Below the pieces are notes generated by a model. That model searched no databases and was not told where the DNA came from. It saw only the letters and a program-made list of their open reading frames with translations. A DNA stretch of 54,580 bases from Agrilactobacillus fermenti (lineage in GTDB: Bacteria > Bacillota > Bacilli > Lactobacillales > Lactobacillaceae), in NCBI RefSeq assembly GCF_021030645.1, contig NZ_JACGCJ010000020.1, positions 1 to 54,580 of the forward strand, given 5' to 3'. The translations under genes and the position numbers were made by a program. Positions 17,103-25,158 of the stretch are shown here, one piece after another. How positions within the stretch are numbered: the stretch's first letter is position 1; each line of letters begins with the position of its first letter.

Positions 17103-17444
17103 ATGGGTATTAAAGATTACGTAGGCGATATTTTGAAAAAACAGCTGACTATTAGAAAGATATTGTCATCACGGGTTCAAACTGAACTTTTTCCTGACTG
17201 TTTTGTAATCAGCATGAAGCATGCTCCAGAAGAGAGCACTGGCTTAAGCTTTGAAGACGTTCAAATTTTGGATTGTATCGTCAATTTGTTAGGCATGTAC
17301 GGCGTTAAGTTTACATCTCAGATGTTTTTATATGATAGAAATAGTAAGAAGATCGACACAATAAAGTTCAATTTACAACTGTCAGAGTACGAGATTATAA
17401 ATAATGGTTTGAAAGAAATCGTCAATTCTAAACCAACAAACTAG
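17103..17444 (+). CDS. Hypothetical protein, 113 residues
   Basis: The product starts MGIKDYVGDILKKQ and has a mixed helical and strand composition without signal peptide or membrane helix. A central region (GLSFEDVQILDCIVNLLGMYG) looks helical and amphipathic. No family was recognised. An AAAGGGG site lies about 8 nt before the ATG. It stands alone between the LytTR region and the isomerase-like gene, with a hairpin downstream that could end its transcript. The codon pattern reads as a real gene rather than a shadow. Confidence 0.6.
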   Translation: MGIKDYVGDILKKQLTIRKILSSRVQTELFPDCFVISMKHAPEESTGLSFEDVQILDCIVNLLGMYGVKFTSQMFLYDRNSKKIDTIKFNLQLSEYEIINNGLKEIVNSKPTN

Positions 17445-17512
17445 TTCAGGTATTTCATAGGCATTAAATACATTCAATCAACAAGTAGTTAACATATTTT
17501 TTCTGCTTAAAT

Positions 17513-17580
17513 AGTTTCCAAAAAGCAACGTTGTCCCCTAGCCACGAATCAGTCGCTGTTCGTTTTTTAGCGCAGTCTCA
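17513..17580. repeat. Decayed copy of the interspersed repeat
   Basis: The stretch TTTCCAAAAAGCAACG, then CCTAGCCACGAATCAG, aligns with the central part of the copy at 36306-36485 (GTGCCAAAAGGCAAC, CCTAACCACGAATGG). Similarity is partial. Otherwise the gap 17445-17767 holds only the hairpin at 17599-17628. Confidence 0.4.
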
Positions 17581-17598
17581 AATTTTAGCTACAAAAAT

Positions 17599-17628
17599 AG
17601 CCATCACAGAAATTAATCTGTCATGGCT
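17599..17628. terminator. Hairpin, possible terminator
   Basis: 12-nt arms (AGCCATCACAGA and TCTGTCATGGCT) pair with one mismatch around a 6-nt loop. The T run is better on the minus strand (TATTTTTG) than on the plus strand, so it may end the 113-residue gene only weakly. Confidence 0.4.
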
Positions 17629-17767
17629 ACTTTCTGCCGTCATCCAATGACAACGGTCTTTTTAAAATCTATAGGTTTGGCACCAGCAATTAATATAACA
17701 TAAAAACAAATATTTGTAACTATTTTTTTACTCATGACTGGTATGATAGAACCAAGGAAGTGAGATA

Positions 17768-18586
17768 ATGTTTCCCTATTTAGGTTTAAAAGCCAGTACA
17801 GATTTGGCTCAAATTAAAAATCGCTTGCAATACAACCCTCAAGTATTTGAATTCTATACAGATACCCACGACTTAACCAGTGATGGCCTCATTCATCTAG
17901 CGGATATGATCGATTTGGTAAAGGCTCATGGGATTCATCAAATAGTAATCCACCACCCTATGAAATACCAGCAGATTCATAATGAAATGTTTGCTGATGC
18001 CACCAAGGCAACCGCTGAATATAACTTTCTCATGTCCGGGTCTGAAAAACTGATTCAATTAGCTATCAAACACGACGTTCAAGTCCTACTTCATGGATCT
18101 TACAACGAGCCAATCAGTTACATTAAAACATTTTATCCCAGTGTGACAGCTGCAAGGAACTTAGTTTTTAAACGCTTGGCTTATTTTCAATCCTTAGGTG
18201 GCGACCATGTGATGTTTGAAAATTCAATTTCTCCTGTTTTTCCTTTTGGAGATTCAACCATCGACCAGCGTATTTTCCAAGCCAATCTGCGTTTGTGTTT
18301 CGATATCAGTCATGGTTTCATCTACCTTCATGGTAATAATCAACGACTACAAACAAGTCTGCAACGCTTAGCGCCCCACATTGTCCACTATCACTTAGTT
18401 GACTCGATGGGTAAAACCCATGACAGCTTGCCATTAGGCCAAGGAAAAATTGATTGGGCCGCACTATTGCCACATCTGAATGTCCAAGCCACAAATATCT
18501 TTGAAATTAACTTGAAAAACCAACTGGATTGTCAAGAAATGTTAGATAGTTATCAGTATTTACAGCACGTAACGACAGCCAATTGA
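17768..18586 (+). CDS. TIM-barrel sugar-phosphate isomerase/epimerase-like protein
   Basis: 272-residue protein of the xylose-isomerase-like/AP endonuclease 2 superfamily. Metal-binding candidates are spaced along the barrel: the histidines of VIHHPMKY, LLHGSY, the Glu of MFENSI, LCFDISHGF (Asp and His), VHYHLVDSMGKTHDS and a final Glu in IFEINL. The exact reaction is unknown. The ATG has a GGAAG site and a short spacer. It is a single-gene unit ending in a strong terminator. A DNA-repair endonuclease IV role is less likely, because the length and motifs are of the sugar-isomerase type. Confidence 0.7.
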   Translation: MFPYLGLKASTDLAQIKNRLQYNPQVFEFYTDTHDLTSDGLIHLADMIDLVKAHGIHQIVIHHPMKYQQIHNEMFADATKATAEYNFLMSGSEKLIQLAIKHDVQVLLHGSYNEPISYIKTFYPSVTAARNLVFKRLAYFQSLGGDHVMFENSISPVFPFGDSTIDQRIFQANLRLCFDISHGFIYLHGNNQRLQTSLQRLAPHIVHYHLVDSMGKTHDSLPLGQGKIDWAALLPHLNVQATNIFEINLKNQLDCQEMLDSYQYLQHVTTAN

Positions 18587-18633
18587 AAAAGCACCGCGGA
18601 TAGTTATCAGAGGACTGTCCGTGATGCTTTTTT
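18586..18633 (+). terminator. Terminator of the TIM-barrel gene
   Basis: The arms AAAAAGCACCGCGGATAG and CTGTCCGTGATGCTTTTTT pair with few mismatches and end in a T run. It can also serve the converging aldehyde dehydrogenase. Confidence 0.8.
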
Positions 18634-18683
18634 ATCGCTTAACGACCCCTTTGAACTAATTAGACGTCGTCAAAAACAATGCT

Positions 18684-20111
18684 TTAATCCTTGATCAAAC
18701 CAGGCGCAATCAAACCACCGAAACGATTATCAGGTAAACCGGCTTGCGGATTTTTGACAACGAGCTCTTGGTTGACAAACTGATAGATACAATCATCTCC
18801 CAGCTCACGTCCGTAACCGGATTGTTTGACACCACCAAATGGTAGTTCTGGTAACGTACTTAAATAGGTATTCACAAAGACCATGCCGGTTTCGATTTTA
18901 GCAGCTACTTCAGCCCCATGCTGTGGATCGCCACTAAAGACGATGCCGCCCAGTCCTAGATGAGAGTCATTGGCTAGCTTAATGGCTTCTGCTTCATCTT
19001 TGACTTTGTAAACTTGAGCCACAGGTCCAAACATTTCCGCATAGTAGGCTGGATTGTCACGATCGATATCTGTTAAGATCGTTGGCTGGAAAAATTGCCC
19101 AGGCAAATCAACTGGCTCGTTACCATAGTAAACAGTTGCGCCAGCAGCAATGGCCTCGTCAACTTGTTCCTGTAATTTATTTTTATTTTTTTTAGAACAC
19201 ATAGGTGCTAAGGTGGTTTCTGGATCCATCGGGTCGCCCATTTTTACGGCGGCAAACTGCTGCTTCAAATTCTCTAAGAAGTGAGCGTAATTTTTCTCAG
19301 TCACAATAAAGCGTTTGGAAGAAGTACATACCTGCCCACAATTATAAAGTCTGGAAGAAGCAGCAATTTTTTCAGCCTCAGCCAAATTTGCATCATCTAA
19401 GACCACAAACACATCGTTACCGCCAAGTTCCATGGTTGATTTTTTCAGATTTTGTCCAGCTTCTTTAGCAACAGAACGGCCACCACGTTCAGAACCGGTT
19501 AAACAAACACCAGCGATACGTTCATCGGCAATCACATCGGACACCTGTTCGTAGCTTAAGAACAAATTCTTAAACGAACCGGCTGGTGCCCCCACCGCTT
19601 GCACTGCTTTTTCAAAAGCTAGAGCTGATCCCGGTGTATTTGAAGCATGTTTTAGAACCATGGGATCTCCGGCGGCAAAATAAGGCGCAAAGACACGCAT
19701 AATTTGATAATATGGAAAATTCCAAGGTTCAACAGCCATCAAAACCCCATAAGGTCGATTCAAAACTTGGGCCTGTCCAGCAATTGTCGGAATGGACTTT
19801 GGTGCCAATAAGCGTTCGGCATTCTGCGCATAATACTCAGCAATATCGGCACAAATTGCCACTTCACCTTGTGCCTCTGAATAAAGTTTACCCATATCAG
19901 TCACTAAAACTTGGGCTAACTCATCCACGTGGGTCGTGAAATACTGACTGAGCTTGTGCAAATATTTTGTCCTTGAAGCAACCGGATCATCACGCCAACT
20001 TTGATATAAGTCATATGCTTGTGCTAAAGCCGCCTCAATTTCTTCTGGCGTACTATTGTTATATTTCTGAACGACTTCATTTGTATAAGGATTAACTGTT
20101 TGATATGCCAT
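18684..20111 (-). CDS. NAD(P)-dependent aldehyde dehydrogenase
   Basis: 475-residue enzyme that oxidises an aldehyde to its acid. Class motifs are the PWNFPYYQ substrate segment, LTGSERGGRSVA (coenzyme), the catalytic Glu in MELGGND near residue 233, the catalytic Cys in NCGQVCTSSKR near residue 267 and EMFGPVAQV. The overall form is closest to succinate-semialdehyde/medium-chain aldehyde dehydrogenases, but the substrate is not established. GGAGG lies 11 nt before the ATG. It is a single gene with its own promoter and operator-like repeats upstream. Confidence 0.9.
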   Translation of the reverse strand: MAYQTVNPYTNEVVQKYNNSTPEEIEAALAQAYDLYQSWRDDPVASRTKYLHKLSQYFTTHVDELAQVLVTDMGKLYSEAQGEVAICADIAEYYAQNAERLLAPKSIPTIAGQAQVLNRPYGVLMAVEPWNFPYYQIMRVFAPYFAAGDPMVLKHASNTPGSALAFEKAVQAVGAPAGSFKNLFLSYEQVSDVIADERIAGVCLTGSERGGRSVAKEAGQNLKKSTMELGGNDVFVVLDDANLAEAEKIAASSRLYNCGQVCTSSKRFIVTEKNYAHFLENLKQQFAAVKMGDPMDPETTLAPMCSKKNKNKLQEQVDEAIAAGATVYYGNEPVDLPGQFFQPTILTDIDRDNPAYYAEMFGPVAQVYKVKDEAEAIKLANDSHLGLGGIVFSGDPQHGAEVAAKIETGMVFVNTYLSTLPELPFGGVKQSGYGRELGDDCIYQFVNQELVVKNPQAGLPDNRFGGLIAPGLIKD

Positions 20112-20139
20112 GGATCAATAGACCTCCTCGATAAACAAA

Positions 20140-20201
20140 CCAATTGCAACGTCCAATTGGTTTAAGTATAACGCGTTGACAAAGAAAATGTAAACGCTAC
20201 A
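20140..20201 (-). promoter_or_regulatory. Aldehyde dehydrogenase promoter with operator and cre-like element
   Basis: On the minus strand, TTTACA (20194-20189) and TTATAC (20171-20166) are 17 bp apart. The -35 is embedded in a cre-like TGTAAACGCTACA (20189-20201) that is one base short of consensus. A perfect 7-bp inverted repeat CCAATTG-N7-CAATTGG at 20140-20160 sits downstream of the -10, a good place for a repressor. Confidence 0.5.
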
Positions 20202-20234
20202 CTACGATTTATCATGGCATGATACCGCGTTAAT

Positions 20235-20624
20235 TTAGGCCACAGCGATCCGGGTTAATGAAACCGTCAATCTATCGTTAGCGTCAGTATTATAATCAGC
20301 TAAGATCCCTTTGACCACACCGCGTGAAGGTCCATGAGTTTTGATAGAAATTTCATAATTCTGGATCCAAGTTGCAACAGCGTCAAAACCAAATTCAAAG
20401 CCTTCAAACACTTGCATATATATGCTAGACCGAGGATTAGTCGTAACAATCGTAATTTTTATAACATGCTGTGCCATAATTTCCAATGACAATGTGATGA
20501 GGCCATCTTGAATCGGTGTTTGGCGGCCATCAGATAAATGCAAAGGCAATTTATAGGCTTTTAAGAGCATGTTTTCATTATAGACACGTTGAACATACTC
20601 ATAAGTACCTAAATTTAAATTCAT
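20235..20624 (-). CDS. Hypothetical protein, 129 residues
   Basis: A soluble, beta-rich looking protein starting MNLNLGTYEYVQRVYNEN, without signal peptide, helix or recognisable motif. No family was recognised. An ATG three codons upstream would sit only 2 nt from the AAGG site, so the ATG at 20624, with an 11-nt spacing, is chosen. It lies alone between aldehyde dehydrogenase and the divergent lactate dehydrogenase, with about 140 bp upstream that could hold promoters for both. Confidence 0.6.
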   Translation of the reverse strand: MNLNLGTYEYVQRVYNENMLLKAYKLPLHLSDGRQTPIQDGLITLSLEIMAQHVIKITIVTTNPRSSIYMQVFEGFEFGFDAVATWIQNYEISIKTHGPSRGVVKGILADYNTDANDRLTVSLTRIAVA

Positions 20625-20765
20625 TTTAATCATGACCTTAATTTGAATGACGAAATATTAACAGAATATCCAGCACTGAACAACTATTTTTACTTATTTA
20701 TGTGTGCGCTTTCAGCAAGTTTAGCCTACAATAAGGGTGTCTAAACCATAAGGAGGCTATTAATT

Positions 20766-21701
20766 ATGATCAACGCAAAAAATATTATTTTAATTGGCGA
20801 TGGTGCGATTGGTTCAAGCTTTGCTTTCAACTGCTTAACTTCAGGTGTCGGTAAAAGTCTGGGTATCATTGATATTAATATGAAACGTGTCCAGGGTGAT
20901 GTGGAAGATTTGATGGATGCCCTGCCTTACACTTCTCAAGAAAATATTTATGCCGCAAATTATACAGATTGCCGCTATGCAGATCTCATTGTGATCACAG
21001 CCGGTATTCCGCAAAAACCAGGTCAAACACGCTTAGAGCTAGTTCAAAAGAATACCGCTATCATTCAAGATATTGCCACGCAAATCATGGCCAACGATTT
21101 TAACGGTATTATTCTGATTGCAAGTAATCCAGTCGATGTGCTAACTGAAGTTGTTTACAAAACGACTGGTTTACCACGTAATCAAATTATTGGCTCTGGG
21201 ACTGCGTTAGATAGCGCCCGACTACGGTCTGAAATTGGCCAACGGTTTAATGTCGATGCTCGCAGCGTTGTTGGTTATATCATGGGTGAACATGGTGATT
21301 CTGAATTCCCAGTTTGGGACTTTACCACGATTGGCGGCAAACCAATTAAGGCCTGGGTTCCAAAGCCACAACAGGCAGACACCCTAGAAGCCATCGGTCA
21401 AAAAGTCAAAAATGCAGCTTATAGTATCATTAATCAAAAGGGCGCCACCTTCTATGGCATTGCCGCTAGCTTGACTCGAATTACGGCTGCTATTTTAAAT
21501 GATGATCGGACACCTTTCGCTTTATCAATTCATTTAGAGGGCGAATATGGTTTGGAAGATGTCGCTATTGGCGTACCTGCAGTTGTTGGTGCCAATGGTT
21601 TGGAACGTATTATTGAGTTAGATCTGAACAACGCCGATCGTCAAAAATTAACTGAATCAGCTCAAGTCCTGCAAAAGACTTATCAAGGCATTCAAAAGTA
21701 G
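20766..21701 (+). CDS. ldh: L-lactate dehydrogenase
   Basis: 311-residue NAD-dependent enzyme that reduces pyruvate to L-lactate. The coenzyme motif is IGDGAIGSSFAF, the substrate loop AGIPQKPGQTRLELV carries the Gln and Arg typical of lactate rather than malate dehydrogenases, the substrate-binding Arg is in LDSARLR, and the catalytic His is in GEHGDSEFPVW near residue 179. The ATG has GGAGG 9 nt upstream and a TACAAT -10 about 35 bp before it. It may be a secondary copy rather than the main ldh, because it stands alone. A clear terminator follows. Confidence 0.92.
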   Translation: MINAKNIILIGDGAIGSSFAFNCLTSGVGKSLGIIDINMKRVQGDVEDLMDALPYTSQENIYAANYTDCRYADLIVITAGIPQKPGQTRLELVQKNTAIIQDIATQIMANDFNGIILIASNPVDVLTEVVYKTTGLPRNQIIGSGTALDSARLRSEIGQRFNVDARSVVGYIMGEHGDSEFPVWDFTTIGGKPIKAWVPKPQQADTLEAIGQKVKNAAYSIINQKGATFYGIAASLTRITAAILNDDRTPFALSIHLEGEYGLEDVAIGVPAVVGANGLERIIELDLNNADRQKLTESAQVLQKTYQGIQK

Positions 21702-21772
21702 TGCGAAACAAAAAAGCATTTGTGGTTCATTTGGTCGTAACATCAACTGAGACCGCCCAACTTAAAAATTTC

Positions 21773-21832
21773 AAATAAAATAAGATCTATCAGCCCAATT
21801 AAAATGCTTTGGCCAATAGATCTTTTTATTTC
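21773..21832. terminator. Bidirectional terminator between ldh and a small gene
   Basis: AAATAAAATAAGATCTAT at 21773 pairs with ATAGATCTTTTTATTT ending at 21831, with an inner GCC/GGC pair. A and T runs on both sides serve ldh on the plus strand and the 33-residue gene on the minus strand. Confidence 0.75.
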
Positions 21833-21838
21833 TGATTT

Positions 21839-21940
21839 TTATTTACGTTTTGATTTTACTGGAACCTCTTGCCGCACCAGACTTGAGCCGCTTAATGAAA
21901 TAATCGTAAAGGCAGCTAATACAAGCACAATCGTCATCAT
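21839..21940 (-). CDS. Small membrane peptide (33 residues)
   Basis: Begins with two adjacent ATG codons behind a GAGGAG ribosome site. The product is one hydrophobic helix (TIVLVLAAFTIISL) followed by a basic tail ending KSKRK. A good minus-strand promoter lies upstream, and a terminator begins right after the stop, so all parts of a compact transcription unit are present. No family was recognised. Possible roles include a membrane regulatory peptide; a type I toxin-like peptide is conceivable, but no antisense RNA was identified. Confidence 0.65.
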   Translation of the reverse strand: MMTIVLVLAAFTIISLSGSSLVRQEVPVKSKRK

Positions 21941-21978
21941 TAAATCTCCTCACTTTCATGAGTTTATTTACTTACTTT

Positions 21979-22006
21979 TTTATAGGTTACTTCAGTAAGT
22001 GTTCAA
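21979..22006 (-). promoter_or_regulatory. Promoter of the 33-residue peptide gene
   Basis: On the minus strand, TTGAAC (22006-22001) and TATAAA (21984-21979) are separated by 16 bp. This lies 39 bp upstream of the start codon. Confidence 0.6.
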
Positions 22007-22087
22007 TATAACATAAATACCATTAAAAGAAAACCATCAAAATAATCATAGTTCTCCACTCCACCATATTTAGCGTTATACTAATTA

Positions 22088-22101
22088 TGTAAACAGTTAC
22101 A
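22088..22101 (+). promoter_or_regulatory. cre-like palindrome upstream of the organophosphate transporter
   Basis: TGTAAACAGTTACA matches the cre consensus except for one core base (CA in place of CG) and is nearly palindromic. It sits just downstream of a TATACT -10 and next to the ribosome site, a position suited to CcpA repression. Confidence 0.5.
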
Positions 22102-22115
22102 AAGGAGGTATGATC

Positions 22116-23498
22116 ATGCAGCACTTTTTTGCCTTGGTACGGCCAAAGAAGTTGGGTATTAGCCTTGATGAGCAACGAAAACGCTGGTTTAAAGAGTTCA
22201 TCAAAGCCTTTTCCGTTGTATTTTTAGTTTATTTTTGTATGTATTTGATTCGCAATAATTTATCAGCTGCCCAGCCCTTATTGGTCAAACAAGATGGCAT
22301 CTCAACAACTGCTTTAGGCTGGATCGGTTATGGTTTTTCATTAGCTTATGGTATCGGAAAAACGGTTCTGGGCTATATTGTAGATGGTAAAAATACCAAA
22401 AGATTTATGTCATTCCTATTACTATTAGGTGCATTAATGACTTTGATCATTGGTGTTTTATTTTTGATGGATCAAGCACCAGTGGGTCTTATCCTCGTCC
22501 TTTGGTCCTTGAATGGGCTTTTCCAATCCCCCGGCGGTTCGGCTTCACTATCGACCATCTCTCGCTGGACAACGACTACTTCTCGTGGGCGCTACATTGG
22601 TATTTGGAATATTTCTCATGAATTGGGCGGTGCCGTGGCTGGTATTTTTGCACTTTGGGGTGCGAACAAGCTCTTCGGGGGTCATGTTGGTGGCATGTTT
22701 ATTTTTCCGGCAATTATTGGTCTCCTTGTTGGTGCCTGGGGTCTCTTCTTTGGGGCTGATGATCCCCAAGAACTTGGCTGGGATCCTAGCGAGAAAATTT
22801 TTAATGAACCGATTCCAGAGTCAGATCAAGCTGCAGCTAACATGAGCAAATGGTTGATTTTCAAAACATTTGTGCTTCGCAGTCCTTGGATCTGGTTATT
22901 ATGTATCGCTAATGTATTCGTCTATGTCGTGCGTATCGGAATTGTTAATTGGGCGCCATTGTACACGGTTCAGCAACTTCATTTTACGGTCGCTCAAGGG
23001 GCCAACACCCTTTTTATTTTCCAAATTGGCGGTATCGTTGGCAGTGTGGTCTGGGGCTGGTTCTCCGACCTATTAAAGGGCCGGCGTTCGGTGGTTTCAA
23101 TTATTTGTTTGGTTCTCACTGCCTTTGTTGTTTTGGGTTATCGCTATGGCACCACCCCAATGATTATTAATACTTCATTATTCTTTTTGGGCATGTTGAT
23201 TTATGGACCACAATTATTGATTGGCGTCTCGGTCATTAGTTTTGTGCCAAAAAACGCATTGAATGTTTCGGATGGATTAACCGGCACCTTTGCCTATATT
23301 TTCGGTGATTTAATGGCTCAAGTTGGTTTTGCGGCCATTGCCGACCCTAAGAAAAATGGCTTAACTATCTTCGGTCAAGTACTTCATGGCTGGCATGATA
23401 CCTTTTTGATTTTTTATATTGCCGTTATCTTGAGTGTCCTAACATTGCTCGTTGTTGCCTTTGGCGAAGAAAAACGCATTAAAGCTCTGATCAAGTAA
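22116..23498 (+). CDS. Organophosphate:phosphate antiporter (UhpT/GlpT family)
   Basis: 460-residue MFS protein of the OPA family with 12 helices. Family features are the N-terminal basic segment with FKEFIKAFSVVFLVYFCMYL, the conserved NNLSAAQPLL after helix 1, LNGLFQSPGGSASLSTISRW in helix 4 and GIWNISHELGGAVAG in helix 5. Members exchange a phosphorylated sugar or glycerol 3-phosphate for phosphate; hexose phosphate is the likelier substrate, but this is not proven. An ATG two codons earlier is only 1 nt from GGAGG, so 22116 is chosen. No sensor-regulator pair is adjacent; control may be by catabolite repression. Confidence 0.88.
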   Translation: MQHFFALVRPKKLGISLDEQRKRWFKEFIKAFSVVFLVYFCMYLIRNNLSAAQPLLVKQDGISTTALGWIGYGFSLAYGIGKTVLGYIVDGKNTKRFMSFLLLLGALMTLIIGVLFLMDQAPVGLILVLWSLNGLFQSPGGSASLSTISRWTTTTSRGRYIGIWNISHELGGAVAGIFALWGANKLFGGHVGGMFIFPAIIGLLVGAWGLFFGADDPQELGWDPSEKIFNEPIPESDQAAANMSKWLIFKTFVLRSPWIWLLCIANVFVYVVRIGIVNWAPLYTVQQLHFTVAQGANTLFIFQIGGIVGSVVWGWFSDLLKGRRSVVSIICLVLTAFVVLGYRYGTTPMIINTSLFFLGMLIYGPQLLIGVSVISFVPKNALNVSDGLTGTFAYIFGDLMAQVGFAAIADPKKNGLTIFGQVLHGWHDTFLIFYIAVILSVLTLLVVAFGEEKRIKALIK

Positions 23499-23586
23499 AA
23501 ATTCATGCTCTTTTAAAAGACACATGTTATACTGCTTATGTTCAAATAGATAGCGCTTTAAGCGTACTTATTGGGAGGCTTTTTAT

Positions 23587-24207
23587 ATGACAAGTTATGA
23601 TCAACGTGATCCGCAAACGGATAGCCTTATTACACCAGAAAACAGTGCCTTATTGATCATCGATTACCAACCAACCCAAATTAATTCGATTGAGTCAATG
23701 CCACATGCGGCATTGGTTCAAAAAGAAGTCCAGGTTGCTAAATTAGCCAAAGCTTATCATGTACCTATTATTCTATCTACAGTAAATGTAAGAACAGGCC
23801 GTAATCAAGATACCATTCCTCAACTCAAAGCCGCTCTAGGCGATATAAAGTCTTACGATCGAACATCGATCAATGCCTGGGAGGACAAAGATTTCGTTGC
23901 TGCTGTTGAAGCTACTGGGCGCAAGAAATTATTGATCACCGCTTTATGGACGGAAGCTTGCTTAACCTTTCCAACGTTAGATGCCCTACGAGCTGGATAC
24001 GAAGTTTATCCTATCGTTGATTCAGTTGGCGGTACTTCAACACTTGCCCATGAAACTGCGCTTCGTCGGGTAGAACAAGCAGGTGCACAATTGATTTCAT
24101 TTCCTCAATTAGCTTGTGAATTACAACGGGATTGGAACCGAACAGATCATGTTAAAGACTTTACTGATGCCATGTTTGATGCCGGTATCTTCTTGAAGCT
24201 AGACTAA
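23587..24207 (+). CDS. Isochorismatase-like cysteine hydrolase
   Basis: 206-residue cytoplasmic hydrolase of the YcaC/nicotinamidase superfamily. The catalytic triad is visible as Asp in LLIIDYQPTQ near residue 26, a basic residue in the central region, and Cys in LWTEACLTFPTLDALRAG near residue 121, preceded by the usual cis-peptide region. The substrate is unknown; the family cleaves amides or vinyl ethers. GGAGG lies 8 nt before the ATG, and a TATACT element lies about 55 bp upstream. It is followed by an exceptionally long terminator stem. Confidence 0.88.
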   Translation: MTSYDQRDPQTDSLITPENSALLIIDYQPTQINSIESMPHAALVQKEVQVAKLAKAYHVPIILSTVNVRTGRNQDTIPQLKAALGDIKSYDRTSINAWEDKDFVAAVEATGRKKLLITALWTEACLTFPTLDALRAGYEVYPIVDSVGGTSTLAHETALRRVEQAGAQLISFPQLACELQRDWNRTDHVKDFTDAMFDAGIFLKLD

Positions 24208-24248
24208 AACCATAAGCTTATGACAAAATAACCGTTTTTTGTCGTACC

Positions 24249-24322
24249 AAAAAGGGCCCACAACTAAGGCATCTAAAAAAACTTTGTGTTTGTTTTAGAT
24301 GCCTTAGTTGTGGGCCCTTTTT
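24249..24322. terminator. Bidirectional terminator with a perfect 30-bp stem
   Basis: The arms 24249-24278 and 24293-24322 are perfectly complementary over 30 bp around a 14-nt loop, with five A at one end and five T at the other. It separates the converging hydrolase and LPXTG genes. Confidence 0.9.
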
Positions 24323-24357
24323 AATTTAATTCAACCATTAGGTGCTTGCGTTTGATT

Positions 24358-25041
24358 CTAAGAATCAGTTGTTGTTTTTTTCCAATAGGCACGTATGATC
24401 AGTATCCCTACAATCAATATTTCCATTCCAATCACGACTAACAAATAATTTTGAACTTCGCCTGTTTGTGGTAAGCGACCCATCAGCGATTGTAAATACG
24501 TTCCGTTGCGGCCAACGTTATCATTGTCCTCTTTAGGCGGCGTTTGCCGGGTGGGTGTAGTTGTTGCAGGTGCTGCAGTGGTAAAGGTTCCCGCTCCTGG
24601 CCCTGCTGTGATTGGCTGATTTGGCGTAACGTTTTGCACCCTAGAAGTACCTCCGCCATTATTATCATTAGGTACTTTGGTTTCGGTAGCTGTGGTATCT
24701 TTAGGATTGACGGTTCCTGGCGTTGGAACAGTATTGCCAGACCCTGGTGTCAGTTTATTACTAGAATTGTTATTGTGTTTCGCATCATCTGCGGATTGAT
24801 TTGTTTCTTTATCCGACTGTGAGGTGTCAGTACCAGTCGGCGTTGGATTTTTCTGTGTTGAGGTTGCATCATCATCCTCGTGCCACTGCTCATCATCCGA
24901 AGATGGTCCAGCTGGCAAAATCGAAAATTCAACTGTACTTGTTTCTGCTTGCACAACAGCATGGTTCAAATAGAAAAAATTACCAAAAAACAATATAAAA
25001 ATAACTAAGAAATAATAAAGTGGATTTCTTCGTTGTGGCAT
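24358..25041 (-). CDS. LPXTG cell-wall-anchored surface protein
   Basis: 227-residue secreted protein with an N-terminal signal (LYYFLVIFILFFGNFFYL), a low-complexity stalk of about 140 residues rich in Thr, Pro, Asn and Asp, and a C-terminal sorting signal: LPQTG near residue 190, a hydrophobic helix (LLVVIGMEILIVGILII) and a basic tail. Sortase A should attach it to peptidoglycan. The stalk has no folded domain that I recognise, so it may be a spacer or charge-modifying surface protein. The ATG at 25041, with GGAGG 10 nt upstream, is chosen over a TTG two codons earlier. Confidence 0.85.
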   Translation of the reverse strand: MPQRRNPLYYFLVIFILFFGNFFYLNHAVVQAETSTVEFSILPAGPSSDDEQWHEDDDATSTQKNPTPTGTDTSQSDKETNQSADDAKHNNNSSNKLTPGSGNTVPTPGTVNPKDTTATETKVPNDNNGGGTSRVQNVTPNQPITAGPGAGTFTTAAPATTTPTRQTPPKEDNDNVGRNGTYLQSLMGRLPQTGEVQNYLLVVIGMEILIVGILIIRAYWKKTTTDS

Positions 25042-25158
25042 TGACAATCAGCCTCCTCGTCATATGACAAGTTTGTTTTGCAATGTCCCCTATCTCTCAG
25101 CCTAATTATAGTACATCAAAATATAATAAACAATTATTAAAGTTTGATTATTTATAAT

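Noticed and set aside
21804-21998. 64-codon open frame on the plus strand after ldh
   Set aside because: It starts inside the terminator stem, lacks a ribosome site and is antisense to the better supported 33-residue peptide gene.
24544-24822. Cys/Arg-rich open frame on the plus strand
   Set aside because: Antisense to the low-complexity stalk of the LPXTG gene; its composition is an artefact of the Thr/Pro codons on the other strand.
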